A stretch of DNA of 64,000 bases from Hymenobacter sp. BT188 (GCF_014333585.1 NZ_JACSCW010000002.1:310001-374000), one strand, 5' to 3'. Shown: positions 36,081-44,465, numbered from the stretch's first letter. The notes: generated by a model from the sequence alone, not told the origin. Program-made: numbers and translations.

Positions 36081-37682
36081 ATGCGATTTATATTAAAAAG
36101 TTCTAGCCCTATATTCAACTCACTTTTCCAATCACAGGAGAATCCAGTATCGCGATGGCTCTTTGAGCCAGTAACGCAAGTGTCACATTATAATTTAAAT
36201 GCCACTGTCAACCCAGTATTCAGTAGCTTCTTACGAAAGGTGGAAATAGCTACCGGAGATATTGAGGAATCTAATGGGGATATAGACTTGGAGTTTGAAG
36301 TTATTAGAGATAGAGAATGTCCGCGTCTACTGGCTGCAACTCCCACCCTATTATTCTTAGATGTTGAAAGGTTACTTTCTTCACCGACTCAGACATTCTA
36401 CGAATTTATCTACCAAACCAATAAGGATGAGGCGCCTCGCAAGACCCCAGGTAGCTTCTCACTCAATTACGAACTAGCTGAATTAGTTGGGCTACTGAAA
36501 AAGGACGGGCCGTGTACCTATGAATTGCCTTTTGATTGTCCCCAGCCACCAACATACCGAGAGGCACCTTATACGTTTAGCCAAGCTTATGACTTAGAAC
36601 TTGAGTTGGAAAGTGCCAAACGCGCATTTATTTCAACAGTTGAAGGCGACTTACTACAACTTCGCTTTCCAACGCACAAATCATTAGAAAGGCAAGCAAG
36701 CTTGCTTAAACTTCTACTTAAGAACTTCAATGATGATGAGATACAAATTAAATATTCTCCAACCCCACACTATCTTAAAATATTCAATCAATGGACTGAA
36801 GAGCAGCGCAATGAATGGTCAAAATCAGCTCGTATCAGTCAAATCGAACGTTGGGCTGGTGGCAACCCTGATAGCTTAGCCTTTTGGCTAAAGACCGAAA
36901 GCAACCGATCTAGTTATATGCAACCCTTTCGGCATAGAGATCTTGAGCGCAATTATTCTCGGTTCAAAATAGAGCTTGAGATGATGCACGAGTACAGAGA
37001 GCACGATCGCACATCTGGGGATGCGGAGATAGAAGGGGATAGTTATGCTTTTGTAAGGGTCATAGCAAGGCGGGTGATACAGGAGACGCAGCAATGGGTG
37101 TGGAATTGTTACGCACAGTTAACAAGCGAGAAAAAGGCTACTAAGTATCTATTCAATAAGGAGGATAGGCACTTAGTCAAGCTACAACAGGAAGATGCTA
37201 CAAAGCAGGCTTTGACATTTGAGGAGAGCTGGAATCTTCATCAGATTCCTTTATCACCAGTGAGCTCTATTCAACAAGATAGTGTCGTATCCTCGTTGTC
37301 TGATGCTGCACTCACACTCGAGAGAAGAAAAACACCAGGAAGACAAGCTACCTCAATTGCAAAACTTATAGATATTGAGATTGAAGAGGTACAGAGAATA
37401 TTTACAAGCATACTAGCAGAGGATGCTAGTTCAGGAGAGCGCACAGCAGCGTTAATAGCATTGCGAGTTCAAGAATTTTTATCAGTCGCAAGTGCTACTA
37501 GAGCTGCTGAGTGGCTTGAGTTAGCGGGACTGGGAAAATGTACGATGCGTCGTACCCTATCAGACCAATGGGAAAACAAGGAGAAGGATGATTTTAAAAA
37601 TAGAGCTGAAAGTAGAGTTTTCGAAGCAGTATCTAAAGAACTGAGCAAATACAGAGGAAGGCTAACTATTAATAATCAATAA
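36081..37682 (+). CDS. Unrecognised 533-residue protein of the element
   Basis: I do not recognise this protein. It begins 9 bases after the integrase stop and is complete. No signal peptide or membrane segment. It is acidic and rich in aromatic residues in the N-terminal two thirds (for example LLFLDVERLL, DKEIQ-like charged runs, QWVWNCYAQL near 350), with a helical, more basic C-terminal part from about 410 (TPGRQATSIAKLIDIEIEEVQRIF, then GLGKCTMRRTLSDQW) that could form a DNA-binding helix-turn-helix. Codon use is clearly AT-richer than host genes, pointing to foreign origin. It may serve integration, regulation, or host defence; position alone cannot decide. Confidence 0.7.
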   Translation: MRFILKSSSPIFNSLFQSQENPVSRWLFEPVTQVSHYNLNATVNPVFSSFLRKVEIATGDIEESNGDIDLEFEVIRDRECPRLLAATPTLLFLDVERLLSSPTQTFYEFIYQTNKDEAPRKTPGSFSLNYELAELVGLLKKDGPCTYELPFDCPQPPTYREAPYTFSQAYDLELELESAKRAFISTVEGDLLQLRFPTHKSLERQASLLKLLLKNFNDDEIQIKYSPTPHYLKIFNQWTEEQRNEWSKSARISQIERWAGGNPDSLAFWLKTESNRSSYMQPFRHRDLERNYSRFKIELEMMHEYREHDRTSGDAEIEGDSYAFVRVIARRVIQETQQWVWNCYAQLTSEKKATKYLFNKEDRHLVKLQQEDATKQALTFEESWNLHQIPLSPVSSIQQDSVVSSLSDAALTLERRKTPGRQATSIAKLIDIEIEEVQRIFTSILAEDASSGERTAALIALRVQEFLSVASATRAAEWLELAGLGKCTMRRTLSDQWENKEKDDFKNRAESRVFEAVSKELSKYRGRLTINNQ

Positions 37683-37703
37683 GTTATATCATGTGATTTG
37701 CCT

Positions 37704-37731
37704 GAATTGCCAATTGGCAATTCTTGGCAAT
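37704..37731. repeat. 20-bp palindrome plus third TTGGCAAT half-site
   Basis: GAATTGCCAA followed by TTGGCAATTC is a perfect 20-base palindrome, followed at once by TTGGCAAT again. It lies about 75 bases before the HTH gene. The same TTGGCA/TGCCAA words recur after the ATPase gene (39221-39338). It may be an operator for the HTH protein or part of a replication origin. Confidence 0.65.
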
Positions 37732-37803
37732 AAGTCCTAACAATCTTTGACCGTCGCCAACCACTAGTAAGCAATAGTGCTTACTGTAAAACGGTGACGC
37801 ACA

Positions 37804-38103
37804 ATGAACAACCCCTTTATTACAATAGAAGATTGGTTGAAGCGCATAGAAGCCAACCAGCAACGAATACTACAACGGCTGGACCAGCCCCAGCACCAAG
37901 GCCCAGAGTTGGGGAATATCGAGTTGGCCTGTGAGATCTTACGCCTGAGCAAGCCGCGTGTATACGCACTTGTCAGCAGCCGCTCCATACCAGTTATGAA
38001 AAGAGGCGGACGGCTAACGTTCAGCCGTTCGGAGTTAATAGAGTACTTGAAAGGCGGGAGCCGCGTTGTTGCCGCTGGGAAGGAGGTGCGCAATGGCCGG
38101 TAA
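37804..38103 (+). CDS. Helix-turn-helix (excisionase/MerR-like) DNA-binding protein
   Basis: 99 residues. The C-terminal half is an HTH_17-type winged helix (ACEILRLSKPRVYALVSSRS, then IPVMKRGGRLTFSRSELIEYL), as found in excisionases and in small regulators of Bacteroidota mobile elements. A preceding palindrome is a probable target. The stop overlaps the start of the ATPase gene by 11 bases, so the two are cotranscribed. Probable excision factor, copy-number regulator or replication helper of the element. Confidence 0.85.
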   Translation: MNNPFITIEDWLKRIEANQQRILQRLDQPQHQGPELGNIELACEILRLSKPRVYALVSSRSIPVMKRGGRLTFSRSELIEYLKGGSRVVAAGKEVRNGR

Positions 38104-39220
38104 TAGCCACTCTCAAGTTCCCTCTCCGAAACAACGGCCGGCCCTGCTGAAAATCCTGCTGGCTGCGCAGGAACGCATTAAACAGCGGGCTACGGAGGAA
38201 AACATTGAGGAGCCCCCTTTCTTGCTACAATACGCGCAAGCTATCCTGTTCGCACGAACTGTCAGTATCATACAGGGGCAAAATGGCTCCCATAAAAGCC
38301 GGATAGTGGCTCTCATGGCTGCTGTGATTTTGGCCGGGCCAGACGCCGTATGCGAAACCCTAGGCTTCACGCGCGCCCCGGGCCGCTACGGCATTGTCTA
38401 CATTGACACCGAGCGCAACCTAAGTAGTGAATACCCCGCCGCCATCCAACGGCTCAAACTGTGGGCCGGCTACCGGCGCGAGCAAATCCCCGCGAATCTG
38501 TGGCATACGTCGCTCATTGGTATCACTAATAGAGCAGAACGCTTTGAAGCCCTGACCGCCTACTTAGAGCACGTCCGGACGGAAGCTCAGGGAATGCACC
38601 TCGTGGTAATTATCGACATTATCACGGATTGCATTGAGGATTTCAACGACTCACGGGACAGCTTGCAATTCGTGGATATGCTGAACGAGAGCATTAACAC
38701 CTACGATGTCACCTTTATCTGCGTCATTCACGAAAACCCCGGCACCGCCAAAGCAAGGGGCCACCTAGGCACTGAGATTATCAACAAAGGCGGCACGGCC
38801 TTACAGATTGGCTATATCAAAGCAGCGGGCAATACGGCCACTGACGTACTGGAATTGCGCTACGTGAAGCGCCGCCACGGTAAGCCCGGTCTGACGTTTC
38901 ATGCCCGCTACGATGAGACCACCCAGCAGTTTACCTCCGCTACCCTGGCGCAGGTAACCGAAGCCCGCGCCGCCCGCCAGAAGGTTGCTACCCCCGACCA
39001 ACTGCCTGCCGCCCTACTGGTTGCTCTTGCTCAGCCAGCCCCCCAACAGCAGGTAGTGGCCGCACTCTGCGAAACGTTAAAGGCTGGCGAGCGCACGATA
39101 CGCGGCCGACTAAAGGCAACCGTAGGCACCACGTTCCCTAATAGAGAAGGTCAGCTAGTGCGCTTGGAAACCGCGAAGCTGGGCACAAAAACCCTGTACC
39201 AGTTGGTCCCGGCTGGATAG
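38093..39220 (+). CDS. RecA-fold AAA ATPase, RepA-like
   Basis: 375 residues from the ATG at 38093. A P-loop GQNGSHKSR at about 61-69, Walker B-like VVIIDIIT near 180, and a following VIHENPGTAKARGHLG segment match the AAA_25/RepA-like DnaB-type hexameric ATPases used for plasmid and element replication. A C-terminal region from about 290 may be a winged helix (GERTIRGRLKATVG). The start is preceded by AAGGAGGTG, an unusually strong Shine-Dalgarno sequence for this lineage, lying within the coding region of the upstream HTH gene. Repeats on both sides support a replication role. Confidence 0.82.
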   Translation: MAGNSHSQVPSPKQRPALLKILLAAQERIKQRATEENIEEPPFLLQYAQAILFARTVSIIQGQNGSHKSRIVALMAAVILAGPDAVCETLGFTRAPGRYGIVYIDTERNLSSEYPAAIQRLKLWAGYRREQIPANLWHTSLIGITNRAERFEALTAYLEHVRTEAQGMHLVVIIDIITDCIEDFNDSRDSLQFVDMLNESINTYDVTFICVIHENPGTAKARGHLGTEIINKGGTALQIGYIKAAGNTATDVLELRYVKRRHGKPGLTFHARYDETTQQFTSATLAQVTEARAARQKVATPDQLPAALLVALAQPAPQQQVVAALCETLKAGERTIRGRLKATVGTTFPNREGQLVRLETAKLGTKTLYQLVPAG

Positions 39221-39338
39221 TGGCAAGCTGGCAATCCCTTGTAGGCCCTCTACCTGCTGCCACAATGTGCCTGCTTCTTTGTACTTATAGGCAACTGGCA
39301 AATACCCTATTAGTCATTGCCACGTTGCCACATTGCCC
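39221..39338. repeat. Cluster of TGGCAA / TTGCCA words after the ATPase gene
   Basis: TGGCAA at 39221 and 39229, TGGCAA at 39296, and inverted TTGCCA at 39317 and 39325, with a variant TTGCCC at 39333. Together with the palindrome at 37704 these flank the HTH-ATPase pair and look like iterons of an origin. Confidence 0.55.
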
Positions 39339-39668
39339 GAACGGCGCGGCAGTCAGCAAACCTTGACGCTAGGCGCTGAGCCTTCAACCTTCCCTCTGGT
39401 CAGGTTGGCCCTTCTCTTTTTTTCCTTTTGCCTTCCTACTCTCAGCTTTTAAAAGTGAGTCGTAGGCCAAGCGGACTGAAAGGAGCATTGGCCGGTCGTT
39501 GCTGATGTGTTGTGCTTTCGCTCCGTGTAAATAAAAGCATAGCTCACCCCAGCCGCAGCGGAGCGAAGGCGGCAAGCGGAGCGCGGCAGTACGTCCACGC
39601 CTCTCCCCTCTGATAGCCCTAATTGGGCACCCTGAACAGTCGAAACCATCCCTCCGGGCACCCCAAAA
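39339..39668. other. Non-coding stretch within the element
   Basis: No convincing gene. It contains a pyrimidine-rich run (about 39386-39440) and three copies of GGGCACCC (about 39626, 39656 and 39670). It may be part of an origin or leader region. Confidence 0.45.
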
Positions 39669-39701
39669 ATGGGCACCCCGGCTCCCTCATGCCCTTCCCC
39701 A

Positions 39702-40088
39702 ATGAATGCCATGACTATTTACCACGCGGAGACGCTGTTCTTCCGCATTAAAGGTTGGCCGCGCTATTACGTGAGCCGATGCGGCCAGGTGCTTTCCACA
39801 GTGGGCAAGCCTTGCCTTATGAAACCTAATATTCAAACCAAAGGCTACCGGCAAGTAGAGCTGTACCTAGACAAAGGCAAGCCAAGCCGCTTGCTAGTTC
39901 ATCGGTTGGTAGCTGAACGCTTTTTGTCGCTTATAGCTGGCAAAGATCAGGTCAACCACAAGGACGGCAACCAACTCAACAACCACGTCAGCAACTTGGA
40001 GTGGGTGACCAACCGGGAAAATTACCGCCACGCCCGAGAACTGCGGTTCGCCCGAACTAGGCAGCAACGGTTCCCTTTCTGGAAGTAG
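39702..40088 (+). CDS. HNH endonuclease with NUMOD4-type region
   Basis: 128 residues from an ATG at 39702 (39669 and 39711 are alternatives). The N-terminal part (WPRYYVSRCGQVLST) is a NUMOD4-like DNA-binding motif and the C-terminal part is an HNH_3 nuclease: VHRLVAERFL, then QVNHKDGNQLNNHVSNLEWVT with the metal-binding His-Asn-His arrangement. Such proteins occur as free-standing homing-type endonucleases in phages and mobile elements. It could help the element spread or nick DNA. Confidence 0.87.
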   Translation: MNAMTIYHAETLFFRIKGWPRYYVSRCGQVLSTVGKPCLMKPNIQTKGYRQVELYLDKGKPSRLLVHRLVAERFLSLIAGKDQVNHKDGNQLNNHVSNLEWVTNRENYRHARELRFARTRQQRFPFWK

Positions 40089-40255
40089 GGGTACCTCGCC
40101 CTGCTCATAAACTTCTGTCAAGGTCTGAAAAACTACTAGCACAAACCGAGCTTTCACTCCCTTGCCGGGCTGTCTAGCTAGTAGCTGATTTTACCGGTGT
40201 AAGCCTCATCCTTTCCTCTCAAAATGCTGCACTACGCAGCCATATCCTCATTTTT

Positions 40256-40648
40256 ATGGCATACGATAAGAGCCACTATTCCGATCCCCACCCCATGCTG
40301 TATAGCATTGTTGCGCCAGCCGCTTTGCGTAAGCTCCAGCGCACATACAAATTACCCCCAGCGGCTTTATTGCTTCTGCTGGCAGTGGATCTCGTTCGCA
40401 AGGAAACGGTCTATAACGCAAGCGCCGTGTATTTAGAAACTGGCTGGCTCAGTAAGTCACTTTTACGGGCGTATATCCGGCGGTTGGAAGCCGCTGGATA
40501 CTTACAACGGCTTCCCCCACGACGACGGGCCGCGCGGCAACTTCTGCTGACCATCGATGGATTGGCCGTTGTCAACCAGTTAAAAAGGGACATGCGAGAG
40601 TCTTGTCGCAAGTTGGTGCCAGCTGGTCATTGGCCAAGACGTTCCTGA
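40256..40648 (+). CDS. Winged-helix DNA-binding protein (MarR-like)
   Basis: 130 residues, basic C-terminus. The middle part shows a winged helix: LLLLAVDLVRKE, then WLSKSLLRAYIRRLEAAGYLQRLPPRRR as recognition helix and wing, and a following strand LLLTIDGLAVV. This matches the MarR-like fold but lacks a ligand-pocket signature. Probably a regulator of the element. It starts 167 bases after the HNH gene. Confidence 0.65.
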   Translation: MAYDKSHYSDPHPMLYSIVAPAALRKLQRTYKLPPAALLLLLAVDLVRKETVYNASAVYLETGWLSKSLLRAYIRRLEAAGYLQRLPPRRRAARQLLLTIDGLAVVNQLKRDMRESCRKLVPAGHWPRRS

Positions 40649-40654
40649 GGGCTA

Positions 40655-40821
40655 TGCTTGCGACAAATGACCAAGTACCCTTCTCTCACCACATCGCTCA
40701 AAAAGGAAAACTAATTCTACTTACCCCGGTGAGTGCTAAGTCGAAGGGTGCCCTTATGCCCTTTTTTATTTGGAGACCTGATTTGCTTTCCAACGTGCAA
40801 CCAAATCTGCCTTTGCTATGA
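40655..40821 (+). pseudogene. Short coding-like module, copy 1 (TNDQVPFSH type)
   Basis: This frame encodes MLATNDQVPFSHHIAQKGKL and continues with ILLTPVSAK to a stop at 40821. A second copy at about 42345-42490 encodes the related TKDQVPYSHSIDLKGKAIL. The two align codon by codon with many synonymous differences, so the peptide was under protein selection. Both copies look like C-terminal remnants of a larger or small unknown protein; a longer frame starts at 40603. Function unknown. Confidence 0.4.
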
Positions 40822-41059
40822 AAAGAAATACCAAACGCCGAATCACACTCCGTGCTTGCATACAATGAATAGGCGAGGCGGAGGTGCTAGGCTGAATCCT
40901 GGCCATGTCCGCAGCAGCTTTGCTTGCTTGTCTGGCTCTACGGTTGGTAATTCTTTCTGTGCTATAAACTTGCTGGGATTATTTTTGCGGGAACATGAAT
41001 GCCACCGCACTTCATGTTGTGTACCCTAATTCCCCTTCCTCTGCTACACTTAGCACCGT

Positions 41060-42247
41060 ATGACATTACCGAATATACCCGAAGCGCATCCATCCAAGCA
41101 ATCGCCTACCTACTATCCCGCATTAACTGGTATTCGAGCCATCGCTGCCTACATGGTCTTTATTGTTCATGTGAATCCTTTTAATGATTTAGGATTTCTA
41201 ACGACACTATCTGGTTATTTTAACACGGGGGTGACTATATTCTTTGTCTTAAGCGGCTTTCTGATTACTGCCCGCTATTTCAAACGGGTTGAGATATCCC
41301 GTAACTGGGTACAGCGTTATATACGAAACAGGATCGCTCGCATTTATCCGCTATATTTTCTATTGACCATTGTCACATTTGCTGTCTATGAGATAGACCC
41401 CTCTTACGATGCCATGCACGTATGGACAAAATATAATGCATCAGATAAGTTGCTCGTGCCCTTTCTTAATTTGACGTTTCTCAAGGGGTTTTCCAATCAA
41501 CTGATGTTTACTGGCATAAGCCCTGCATGGTCGCTGACCGTGGAAGAATGTTTTTACTTCGTTGCCCCATTTATATTTCTGATACTAGCTAGACGCAAGA
41601 ACCTGATTATTCTGGTCGCCCTTGTTCTTGTCAGTATCGGTATAGCTTTAGTTTATGGAATAGGCCCAAAAAACTCCTATGGGTTTTTCGGCTCTCTGCC
41701 ATTTATGTTCAACTTTACATTTTTTGGTCGATGCTTTGAGTTCCTATGTGGGATGGGCTTGGCGCTATTCATGCACCAGCGTAAAATACGCCAATCCAAC
41801 TCCTTTCCTAAAATAACGGTCTTAGGAAGTGGGTGGATACTGCTGTGCTTAGTGTCCCTTGCTGCAATTGGCTCACCTTCAACGCTACTAGATGGCCCCA
41901 GCCACCCGCTATCCATTGCCGTAAACAACATAGTGCTTCCCCTGGGCATCGTGTTGCTCTTCTTTGGCTTAATTCACGAAAAATCCTACCTGCGAAAGTT
42001 GCTGGAAACTAAGACGTTCGATCTGTTGGGGAAAAGCTCTTATGCTTTCTACCTCATTCATTGGGGTATTTTGTATGTCGCCTTAGAGAAGCTATTTCCG
42101 GGTAGTGCTACTATCAAATTTATAGTAATGAATGGCGTAGCTATCCTACTTTATACATACGTGGAAAAGCCTCTGCATCAATTTATAATCAAACCAAAAA
42201 GGTCTGTATCTCCAGTTGAAGCCATTTTACCACAGCCATCTGTTTAG
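41060..42247 (+). CDS. Acyltransferase 3 family protein (OafA/YrhL-like)
   Basis: 395-residue inner-membrane protein with about ten helices, of the acyltransferase-3 family that O-acylates cell-surface sugars. The early signature YPALTGIRAIAAYMVFIVHVNPF holds the active-site His, followed by GVTIFFVLSGFLITARYF and the Arg-rich RYIRNRIARIYPLYFL region. Composition is AT-richer than the chromosome. As element cargo it could modify O-antigen or exopolysaccharide, for example changing phage receptors; this is inference. A hairpin with T tract follows at 42281. Confidence 0.92.
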   Translation: MTLPNIPEAHPSKQSPTYYPALTGIRAIAAYMVFIVHVNPFNDLGFLTTLSGYFNTGVTIFFVLSGFLITARYFKRVEISRNWVQRYIRNRIARIYPLYFLLTIVTFAVYEIDPSYDAMHVWTKYNASDKLLVPFLNLTFLKGFSNQLMFTGISPAWSLTVEECFYFVAPFIFLILARRKNLIILVALVLVSIGIALVYGIGPKNSYGFFGSLPFMFNFTFFGRCFEFLCGMGLALFMHQRKIRQSNSFPKITVLGSGWILLCLVSLAAIGSPSTLLDGPSHPLSIAVNNIVLPLGIVLLFFGLIHEKSYLRKLLETKTFDLLGKSSYAFYLIHWGILYVALEKLFPGSATIKFIVMNGVAILLYTYVEKPLHQFIIKPKRSVSPVEAILPQPSV

Positions 42248-42280
42248 ATTAGAAGCACGGAGTAAATATCTGTAGCTCAT

Positions 42281-42313
42281 CTTAGCCTCTCCCAAAACGG
42301 AGGGGCTTTTTTG
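42281..42313 (+). terminator. Acyltransferase terminator
   Basis: AGCCTCTCC pairs with GGAGGGGCT (one wobble) around a 6-base loop, then six T. Confidence 0.75.
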
Positions 42314-42344
42314 TGCGACTCGCTTGTATTGAGGCCCAACAACC

Positions 42345-42490
42345 TGTAGGCTTTCCACAAACAAATTCCGACTGACCAGGCCGAGGCGATTCTAAATTAT
42401 GTGAGTGTGACAAAAGACCAAGTACCGTATTCTCATAGCATCGACCTAAAAGGAAAAGCGATTCTAAAATCCCCGGTGCCTTCTGATTAG
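42345..42490 (+). pseudogene. Short coding-like module, copy 2 (TKDQVPYSH type)
   Basis: Open in one frame from a TAG near 42344 to the stop at 42488-42490, encoding IPTDQAEAILNYVSVT and then KDQVPYSHSIDLKGKAIL. It aligns with the module at 40655. No convincing ATG at its left end, so probably a truncated gene. Confidence 0.35.
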
Positions 42491-42629
42491 GCCCCACCCG
42501 CCCTGCTGATATTCATTTTTGAAACTTATTAACGGCTGCTGAGCCATCGTTAGGAGCGCAAGCGTGCTGCGCACACAAGGCTATAAAGCAAAACGCACAA
42601 CGTAATCATCAACCCTCATCCCATTGCTC

Positions 42630-42776
42630 ATGCACGTACCAACCCCTACGGAGGCTTTCGCCTCATTGATCCAGCAGCTTGCCGCCAAGTCGCTTCCCCT
42701 AGTGGAGCGCATTACGCCCGAGTGCTTTGTTTCCGACACCGGCCTGCGCCCGCGTCGAGGCTTTTTAGTAGCTTAG
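42630..42776 (+). CDS. Small open frame of unknown status (48 residues)
   Basis: Starts MHVPTPTEAFASLIQQLAAK and ends RRGFLVA, with native-looking GC-rich codons between AT-rich neighbours. It may be the N-terminal piece of a broken gene, since it ends just before the MltR-like gene. No family recognised. Confidence 0.3.
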   Translation: MHVPTPTEAFASLIQQLAAKSLPLVERITPECFVSDTGLRPRRGFLVA

Positions 42777-42829
42777 GTGTCCACATTTGGCCTCGGCGCT
42801 ATTTCCCCCAAATTCTTGCAGATATAATT

Positions 42830-43402
42830 ATGGACCCTTCCCCAGCGAAAGATTCCTTAAGAAGTCCTTTCGACAATCCTCTTTGGCAAGCACGACTGGA
42901 GCAGAGCCGCAGGGAATTACAAGAGCATTCAGGCTTTGTGGCCGAATTAAGAGCGGAATCAGACAGAGGGCTTGCCATATTCGCTACTAGTTGGCTAGAC
43001 CGGGCACTAGCAGATATGCTGGTTGCATTTATGGTATCTGATCAAAAAGCAGCGAGTTTTATAAAGGCAACCACTTACTATACTCGAACAAATATGGCTT
43101 ATGCATTAGGGCTTATTTCGCCGGCGGAGCGCATAAACTGTGAACTGGTAGGGTCAATACGCAATAAATTTGCTCACAGATTTGATTTGAAGTTTTCCTT
43201 TTCGGAGCCAGAAATTGCGGCAATATGTAAAAAGCTAACCGGACCTATTGTTGATGGTGCACCAGTACCTCACAAGCAGGGAGATTCGCCCCGGAACATA
43301 TTTTTCAGCGTCGTTGCTTTTCAGTACCATATCTGGCGACAACGCAAACCAGAAGCGCGCAGGACGGAGTACACTGAACCGCAGTGGGATTTAGCCTCAT
43401 AA
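42830..43402 (+). CDS. MltR-like protein
   Basis: 190 residues from the ATG at 42830 (MDPSPAKDSL). The central segment (ESDRGLAIFATSWLDRALAD, AYALGLISPAERINCELVGSIRNKFAHRF) matches the MltR (mannitol repressor) family, an all-helical fold without an HTH. In E. coli MltR affects mannitol operon expression; in mobile elements such proteins have no known role. There are no mannitol genes here. The RNxFAH core also recalls HEPN-like motifs; whether it is a nuclease is untested. Confidence 0.7.
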   Translation: MDPSPAKDSLRSPFDNPLWQARLEQSRRELQEHSGFVAELRAESDRGLAIFATSWLDRALADMLVAFMVSDQKAASFIKATTYYTRTNMAYALGLISPAERINCELVGSIRNKFAHRFDLKFSFSEPEIAAICKKLTGPIVDGAPVPHKQGDSPRNIFFSVVAFQYHIWRQRKPEARRTEYTEPQWDLAS

Positions 43403-43405
43403 ACA

Positions 43406-43434
43406 AAGAAGCCCCGGCGTAAGCTGGGGCTTCT
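43406..43434. terminator. Terminator between MltR-like and secreted-protein genes
   Basis: AGAAGCCCC pairs with GGGGCTTCT across a short GC-containing loop, between convergent genes. Confidence 0.75.
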
Positions 43435-43460
43435 GGATTCGGCAGGATTTAGTCTACAGC

Positions 43461-43910
43461 TTACTTCTTGGCTTTCCCTTTCCCTTTCCCATTGCCCTTC
43501 AGGGTGCCGGTGTAGGTAACAGCTCCAGTGGGTTCCGTCACGGCTACGGTATTATAGACCTGACCTTTGGTGGGGCCCTCCGCTATTTCCGTGTAGGTGG
43601 AGTTGAAGACAACACGCTGGGCGGGCCGTTTATCGGCCGGCAATGTACCTGTCAGTACCGAAGTGGAATTGCCTGAGGGGGTGATGACAAACTTTACCTG
43701 CTTCATGGGCAGGACGGCATCACTGGCCAAGGTGGGGATGCCCAAGCTGGCGTTGGGAATATCATAGACCTGTTCCGTTTTCGAGACGAACGCCCCGTGT
43801 CCTTGCTGCGTGGCCGTACGCACCGCGTTTTGCGCAAGGGCGACATTGCTCGTCAAGCATATACCAAGTAAAAAGGCCGCGCCTGCTAATTTTTGTTGTA
43901 TCGTGTTCAT
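43461..43910 (-). CDS. Small secreted protein of unknown function
   Basis: 149 residues with a clear Sec signal peptide (MNTIQQKLAGAAFLLG..., cleavage after ALA near residue 26) and a mature part of short strands with repeated Thr/Val (NTVAVTEPTGAVTYTGTL) and a Lys/Gly tail GNGKGKGKAKK. No family recognised. GC-rich codons look host-like. It points inward from the right end of the element and is probably cargo. Confidence 0.65.
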   Translation of the reverse strand: MNTIQQKLAGAAFLLGICLTSNVALAQNAVRTATQQGHGAFVSKTEQVYDIPNASLGIPTLASDAVLPMKQVKFVITPSGNSTSVLTGTLPADKRPAQRVVFNSTYTEIAEGPTKGQVYNTVAVTEPTGAVTYTGTLKGNGKGKGKAKK

Positions 43911-44403
43911 GCGATGGTGCGATTAAGAGAAAAAGTTAGACTCAGCCGCGCATATTCAAATAGCGATCCAATAATTTTTGCTATCGTCTCAGCCTAAGCA
44001 AGACAGACGACAAGAGTTTAGCTTATGGCTTAGGCGGCTCGCTTTCGAGCAGGGTGCCCCGACGTAACTACTACTATGGCTTTAGTTGGTTGACGGCTTA
44101 GAGCGGAGTTAAACATAGTAAGTCGTTTTACCTCCTTCGTCTCCAATGCCCATTTCTATTTCATATGTATTACCTGTATCGGCCTCTGGGTGCGACGCAG
44201 CCCCCTGGTAAGGGCCGCATGGCCGGAAACATTCCTGTTTCTAATGCTCGCTTCGCCCTTGACCTTCGCCATCATATTGAGCCGGTATGAAGCATTTTTT
44301 CACACCTCCTTGAAATATCCGCTCCCCTTTCATTCCTAAGAGTAGCTGAGTTGCACACCGCTGCGCCTATTTGCACTACCGGCCAGAAGGAATGTAAAGC
44401 GTG
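43911..44403. other. Right-end non-coding region of the element
   Basis: About 490 bases without a convincing gene. A 41-codon plus-strand frame at 44165-44290 (MYYLYRPLGATQ...) has no support. The first part should contain the promoter of the secreted-protein gene. Confidence 0.45.
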
Positions 44404-44424
44404 GTGTAAACCAACGTGTAAACC
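44404..44424. promoter_or_regulatory. Right arm-type integrase sites
   Basis: GTGTAAACC at 44404-44412 and 44416-44424, the same word, orientation and 12-base step as at the left end (34659/34671). They lie 42 bases inside the right attachment repeat. Confidence 0.7.
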
Positions 44425-44433
44425 AAATACAAG

Positions 44434-44465
44434 TCAGCCACTCAACATTGTTGTTAAGTGGCTGA
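44434..44465. terminator. Hairpin at the right element end
   Basis: TCAGCCACTCAA pairs with TTAAGTGGCTGA (one mismatch) immediately before the attachment repeat. It lies directly after the 3' end of the minus-strand tRNA and may terminate that transcript. Confidence 0.55.
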
